Below are positions 6,452-9,103 of a stretch of 9,103 nucleotides of DNA, in pieces. Position numbers and translations under genes: made by a program. Position 1 is the stretch's first letter. Each line of letters starts with the position of its first letter. This DNA is from Phycisphaerales bacterium UBA966. Lineage in GTDB: Bacteria > Planctomycetota > Phycisphaerae > Phycisphaerales > SM1A02. The DNA lies in NCBI GenBank assembly GCA_002292895.1, contig DBCE01000154.1:2246-11348 (forward strand), read 5' to 3'. The notes beneath the pieces are model-generated. The model was not told where the DNA came from. It was given only the letters and a program-made list of their open reading frames with translations, and did not search any database.

Positions 6452-9103
6452 TCACTTACCTTTGAGCGTTTCCGCAAACGCTTCGATGTCCTTGGTGCTA
6501 TCTGGATCAGCCGGCCGTGCCCGTGCACGGTCAAGAATCTGCCGAGCGTCACCGATGTTTCCCTGCGCCGCACGAACCTGCGCAAGGTGCAGCAATCCGG
6601 ATGTGGTGGGTGACGCAGCAACTGACTTATTCAGCGCGTCCTCAGCATCTGTGAGGCGCCCCATTTGCAAGAGGACAAATCCCAGCGTGTCCAAATAGTC
6701 AGGCTGAGCGGGAGCCAACTGCACTGCTCGCGTGGCTAACTCAAACGCGCGCGCGTAATCCTTGCGAACCTTGGTGAGCAAGTATGCAGCGTTGTTGAGA
6801 GCGGCTGGATTGTTATTCGCAAGTTGGGCTGCGCGCACGAATGCCGTGCACGCGCCTTCCAAGTCGCCCTTTCCATACAGCACCGCACCGCGCGTGAGCG
6901 CGACTGCAGATTCCACGCTTGGTGGTACCGATTTGGCATCGGCAGCCACGCGGGCATCAACCTTCGAGCACCATTCAAGCGCCTTGTCGGAGCCCGTTGG
7001 TCCGTTACGGCTCCAGGTGTCTGCCAGGATCGCTTCTTCCACCAGAGTTGGCGCAGTGCCACCCTGCGTAAGGAATGCTTCAAAGTCGGCCGTCTTGTCG
7101 ATGGCAAACATCTCACGAAGGACCATCACGGTGCGCTCGGTATTGCTAATCGAACTGTCCGGGGCACTACGCGCGGCGGCTAGCGCCTCGCGCCCAGCAA
7201 TCAGACCGTCGTCACGGCGGCCACTCTTGGCGAGCGCCGCAGCCGATACCGCTCGCAACACCGTTGACCGAGCAGCAAGATCACTGGCGCCACGCAATAG
7301 GTTAAGCGTGCCGACTGCATCACCGGCGCCCAGACGGGCCAACGCGGACTTCTCAAGATAGACCATTGACTTCGGATCAAGGGTGAACGCGCGTTCAAAC
7401 TCACGCGCCGCACCGGTCGAGTCATTGGTGCGCTGAAGCAAATCTCCAAGCCGCTCGGCCCACACTGGGTCTTGCGGTCGCAGATCAACACCGCCGCGAG
7501 CCACCTCAATGGCGCGCGGCACATTGCCGGTGGCAATCTGCATATCGATCAAACGGGTGCGCGCCTCATCACTGGCTGGCTGCGCTTGCAAGAATCGTTC
7601 CAAGATGCCGATGGCGGCCTTGATGTCACGCTTGTCCAGCGACAGGTCGACACGCATGGAAACCATCGGCCAATACATGGCATTGCGAGCCAGCAGCCGA
7701 TCTGCTTCGGCAATGGCTGCATCAAGTTTGGCTGGTTCTTGCTGCGCGATCGAAATACCTCGCAACAACTGCACCCGGCGCAACGGTGCAAAGAGATCTG
7801 CCGGTGCCACCGTCTCTGCGCGGCTCAGAGCAGCGAGCGCTTCTTCTACCTTGGCCTTCGATTCATCCAACTTGTTGGCAGTACGCAGGTCGTCCGCTTC
7901 GCCGGCAGCGACTCCGGACACAAGCATTTCAAACTGTCGTTGAATCTCTGAATTCGTGGAAGCGCCAAGCATCGGACGAATCCGCGCGAGCGTTGCCTCT
8001 GCATCGGGATAGTTCCGCGCAACAACCTGCAAGTCAGCCAATCGCAGCAAACTTGCCAGTTGCGGCGTATCGCCCATGACGGCGGTGAGCAACTCGATAG
8101 CACGCTTGGTGTTGCCACGACGAGACTCCACTTCGACAAGCGCCGCGTCTACTTCGCGCCGCTTCGGATCCTGCAGCGCCCCCGCCTTTGCGAACGCGAC
8201 GTCGGCACCAGCAGTATCGCCATTTCCCTCAAGGTAAGCGCCTTGCTCGAGATACATCAGGGAGGTCACTTTGCCTTCCGCCTCGGCGCGCGAAATCACG
8301 TCCTGCAGCGCCTTGGTGCCTTGCGACATCTTGCCGTTTTCACGCATCACCGTTGCCTTGCGCCCTGCAAACCGAACATCGAATGGGGCAAGCTTCATAG
8401 CGGCGTCATACAACTGCTCCGCAAGCGCAATGTTCATGGTCTTGGCGTCTTCAAGCAAACGGCGCTGCTCGTCAGGCGGAACCGTGGACCAGCCGCGCGC
8501 GTCATAGCTCGGACGCCCCTGCGCATCGCGTACGGAACCAAAGTCTGCAGGCATGTACAAGAGCGCGTACAAGTCGGCGATGTTCTCGCGATTGGTTGAG
8601 TCAATCTGCAGAATGCGCTGCCGATGCTCAATGGCCTTGGCACGGCTTCCATAAACCGCTTCATACTGCGCGGCGGTGGTCAGTGTTTCAAGATCGTTCT
8701 GATTTGCCGCAATGGCGCTTCGTAGCATTTCCAGTGCGGTTCGACCCTGCCCGGATCGACCCAAGGAGCGGGCGTAGCCACGCACATTGACAAGATCGTT
8801 GGGGCGGCGGTCATACGCTTCCTTCCACAGTGCCAGGGCGGCAGGCTCATTGCCAACGCCTTCTTGGATGACGGCAAGCTGTGCTGCGACAGGTGCCTGG
8901 TTGCTACCAGCCTGTCGAGCTTTCTCCAGAACGGAAATTGCCTCGGCTGTGCGCCCTTGATACGCAAGCAGACGGGCGCGGAGAACCACCTCAAGGATCG
9001 GTGATGACGACGTCAACTTTGCCGCGGCGGCAACGTGCAGTTCTGCAGCGGCAACATCGCCACGGGATAACGCGTCCATGAAGGCCAATTCGGTACTGGA
9101 TGC
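6452..9103 (-). CDS. Large TPR-repeat protein of a polysaccharide locus (5' end beyond window)
   Basis: The frame is open from the right edge to a TGA at 6454-6452, giving 883 visible residues. The first possible start codon in the window is a TTG at 9088, but the frame continues five codons upstream without a stop and the TTG falls inside an apparent helical repeat. I therefore treat the gene as truncated and the N-terminus, including any signal peptide, as unseen. Nearly the whole product is helix-turn-helix TPR-like repeats, many with the A..LG..G....A ...A....P pattern. The clearest are near the start (GRTAEAISVLEKA) and in the last 118 residues (NNAAYLL, then YLDTLGFVLLQMGRLTDAEDAL, HLAQVRAAQGNIGDARQIL). 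This ending resembles TPR proteins found with PEP-CTERM/XrtA-type exopolysaccharide genes. TPRs are protein-binding scaffolds, so a role in assembling or exporting the polysaccharide machinery is inferred from the adjacent Wzz-like gene. No catalytic motif is visible. Confidence 0.88.
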   Translation of the reverse strand, partial: ASSTELAFMDALSRGDVAAAELHVAAAAKLTSSSPILEVVLRARLLAYQGRTAEAISVLEKARQAGSNQAPVAAQLAVIQEGVGNEPAALALWKEAYDRRPNDLVNVRGYARSLGRSGQGRTALEMLRSAIAANQNDLETLTTAAQYEAVYGSRAKAIEHRQRILQIDSTNRENIADLYALLYMPADFGSVRDAQGRPSYDARGWSTVPPDEQRRLLEDAKTMNIALAEQLYDAAMKLAPFDVRFAGRKATVMRENGKMSQGTKALQDVISRAEAEGKVTSLMYLEQGAYLEGNGDTAGADVAFAKAGALQDPKRREVDAALVEVESRRGNTKRAIELLTAVMGDTPQLASLLRLADLQVVARNYPDAEATLARIRPMLGASTNSEIQRQFEMLVSGVAAGEADDLRTANKLDESKAKVEEALAALSRAETVAPADLFAPLRRVQLLRGISIAQQEPAKLDAAIAEADRLLARNAMYWPMVSMRVDLSLDKRDIKAAIGILERFLQAQPASDEARTRLIDMQIATGNVPRAIEVARGGVDLRPQDPVWAERLGDLLQRTNDSTGAAREFERAFTLDPKSMVYLEKSALARLGAGDAVGTLNLLRGASDLAARSTVLRAVSAAALAKSGRRDDGLIAGREALAAARSAPDSSISNTERTVMVLREMFAIDKTADFEAFLTQGGTAPTLVEEAILADTWSRNGPTGSDKALEWCSKVDARVAADAKSVPPSVESAVALTRGAVLYGKGDLEGACTAFVRAAQLANNNPAALNNAAYLLTKVRKDYARAFELATRAVQLAPAQPDYLDTLGFVLLQMGRLTDAEDALNKSVAASPTTSGLLHLAQVRAAQGNIGDARQILDRARARPADPDSTKDIEAFAETLKGK

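Noticed and set aside
8060..8599. 179-codon open frame on the plus strand opposite the TPR gene
   Set aside because: It is an antisense shadow of a long, clearly coding TPR gene and has no recognisable motif.
9086..9088. TTG at 9088 as the true start of the TPR protein
   Set aside because: The frame continues open to the window edge and the TTG sits inside an apparent repeat helix, so the real start is probably outside the window.

Overview
The window carries six genes, all on the minus strand. Transcription runs from position 9103 towards position 1. The genes are packed tightly, and two junctions (three if the Wzz-like gene uses an upstream GTG) are 4-base ATGA/GTGA overlaps. Every gene reads as bacterial. 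A surface-polysaccharide module runs straight into rsmH, followed by a membrane-anchored LysM protein and no visible ftsL. This arrangement, with GC content ranging from about 50 to 73 percent, suggests a planctomycete, possibly of the Phycisphaerae type. That assignment rests on gene order and remembered family resemblance, not on a search.

Layout in transcription order: (1) 9103-6452, a very large TPR protein whose start lies beyond the window; (2) 6389 (or 6455)-4173, a Wzz-type chain-length protein fused to a tyrosine-kinase-like ATPase domain whose Walker A lysine is missing; (3) 4141-3140, an extended SDR nucleotide-sugar epimerase or decarboxylase; (4) 3143-1764, a WecA/TagO-type polyprenyl-phosphate sugar-1-phosphate transferase; (5) 1767-823, rsmH, the 16S rRNA m4C1402 methyltransferase; (6) 719-1, a LysM protein with an N-terminal membrane anchor, cut by the left edge. 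A 103-base gap with a hairpin separates rsmH from the LysM gene. A 31-base gap with a small hairpin separates the Wzz-like gene from the SDR gene. No stretch above 300 bases lacks a gene, and I see no tRNA, rRNA, CRISPR array or insertion sequence.

Genes 1-4 fit one exopolysaccharide or O-antigen-like pathway. The TagO-like enzyme would start the lipid-linked glycan, the SDR would supply a nucleotide sugar, the Wzz-like protein would control chain length or export, and the TPR protein resembles those linked to PEP-CTERM/XrtA-type polysaccharide loci. Genes 5-6 are cell-envelope and division-cluster (dcw) type genes. The tagO/rsmH overlap joins the two groups. GC content steps from about 50 percent in sampled tagO and wzz lines to about 73 percent in the middle of rsmH, so the two groups may have different histories. 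The least ordinary features are the degenerate kinase domain and the joining of a polysaccharide module to rsmH and LysM.
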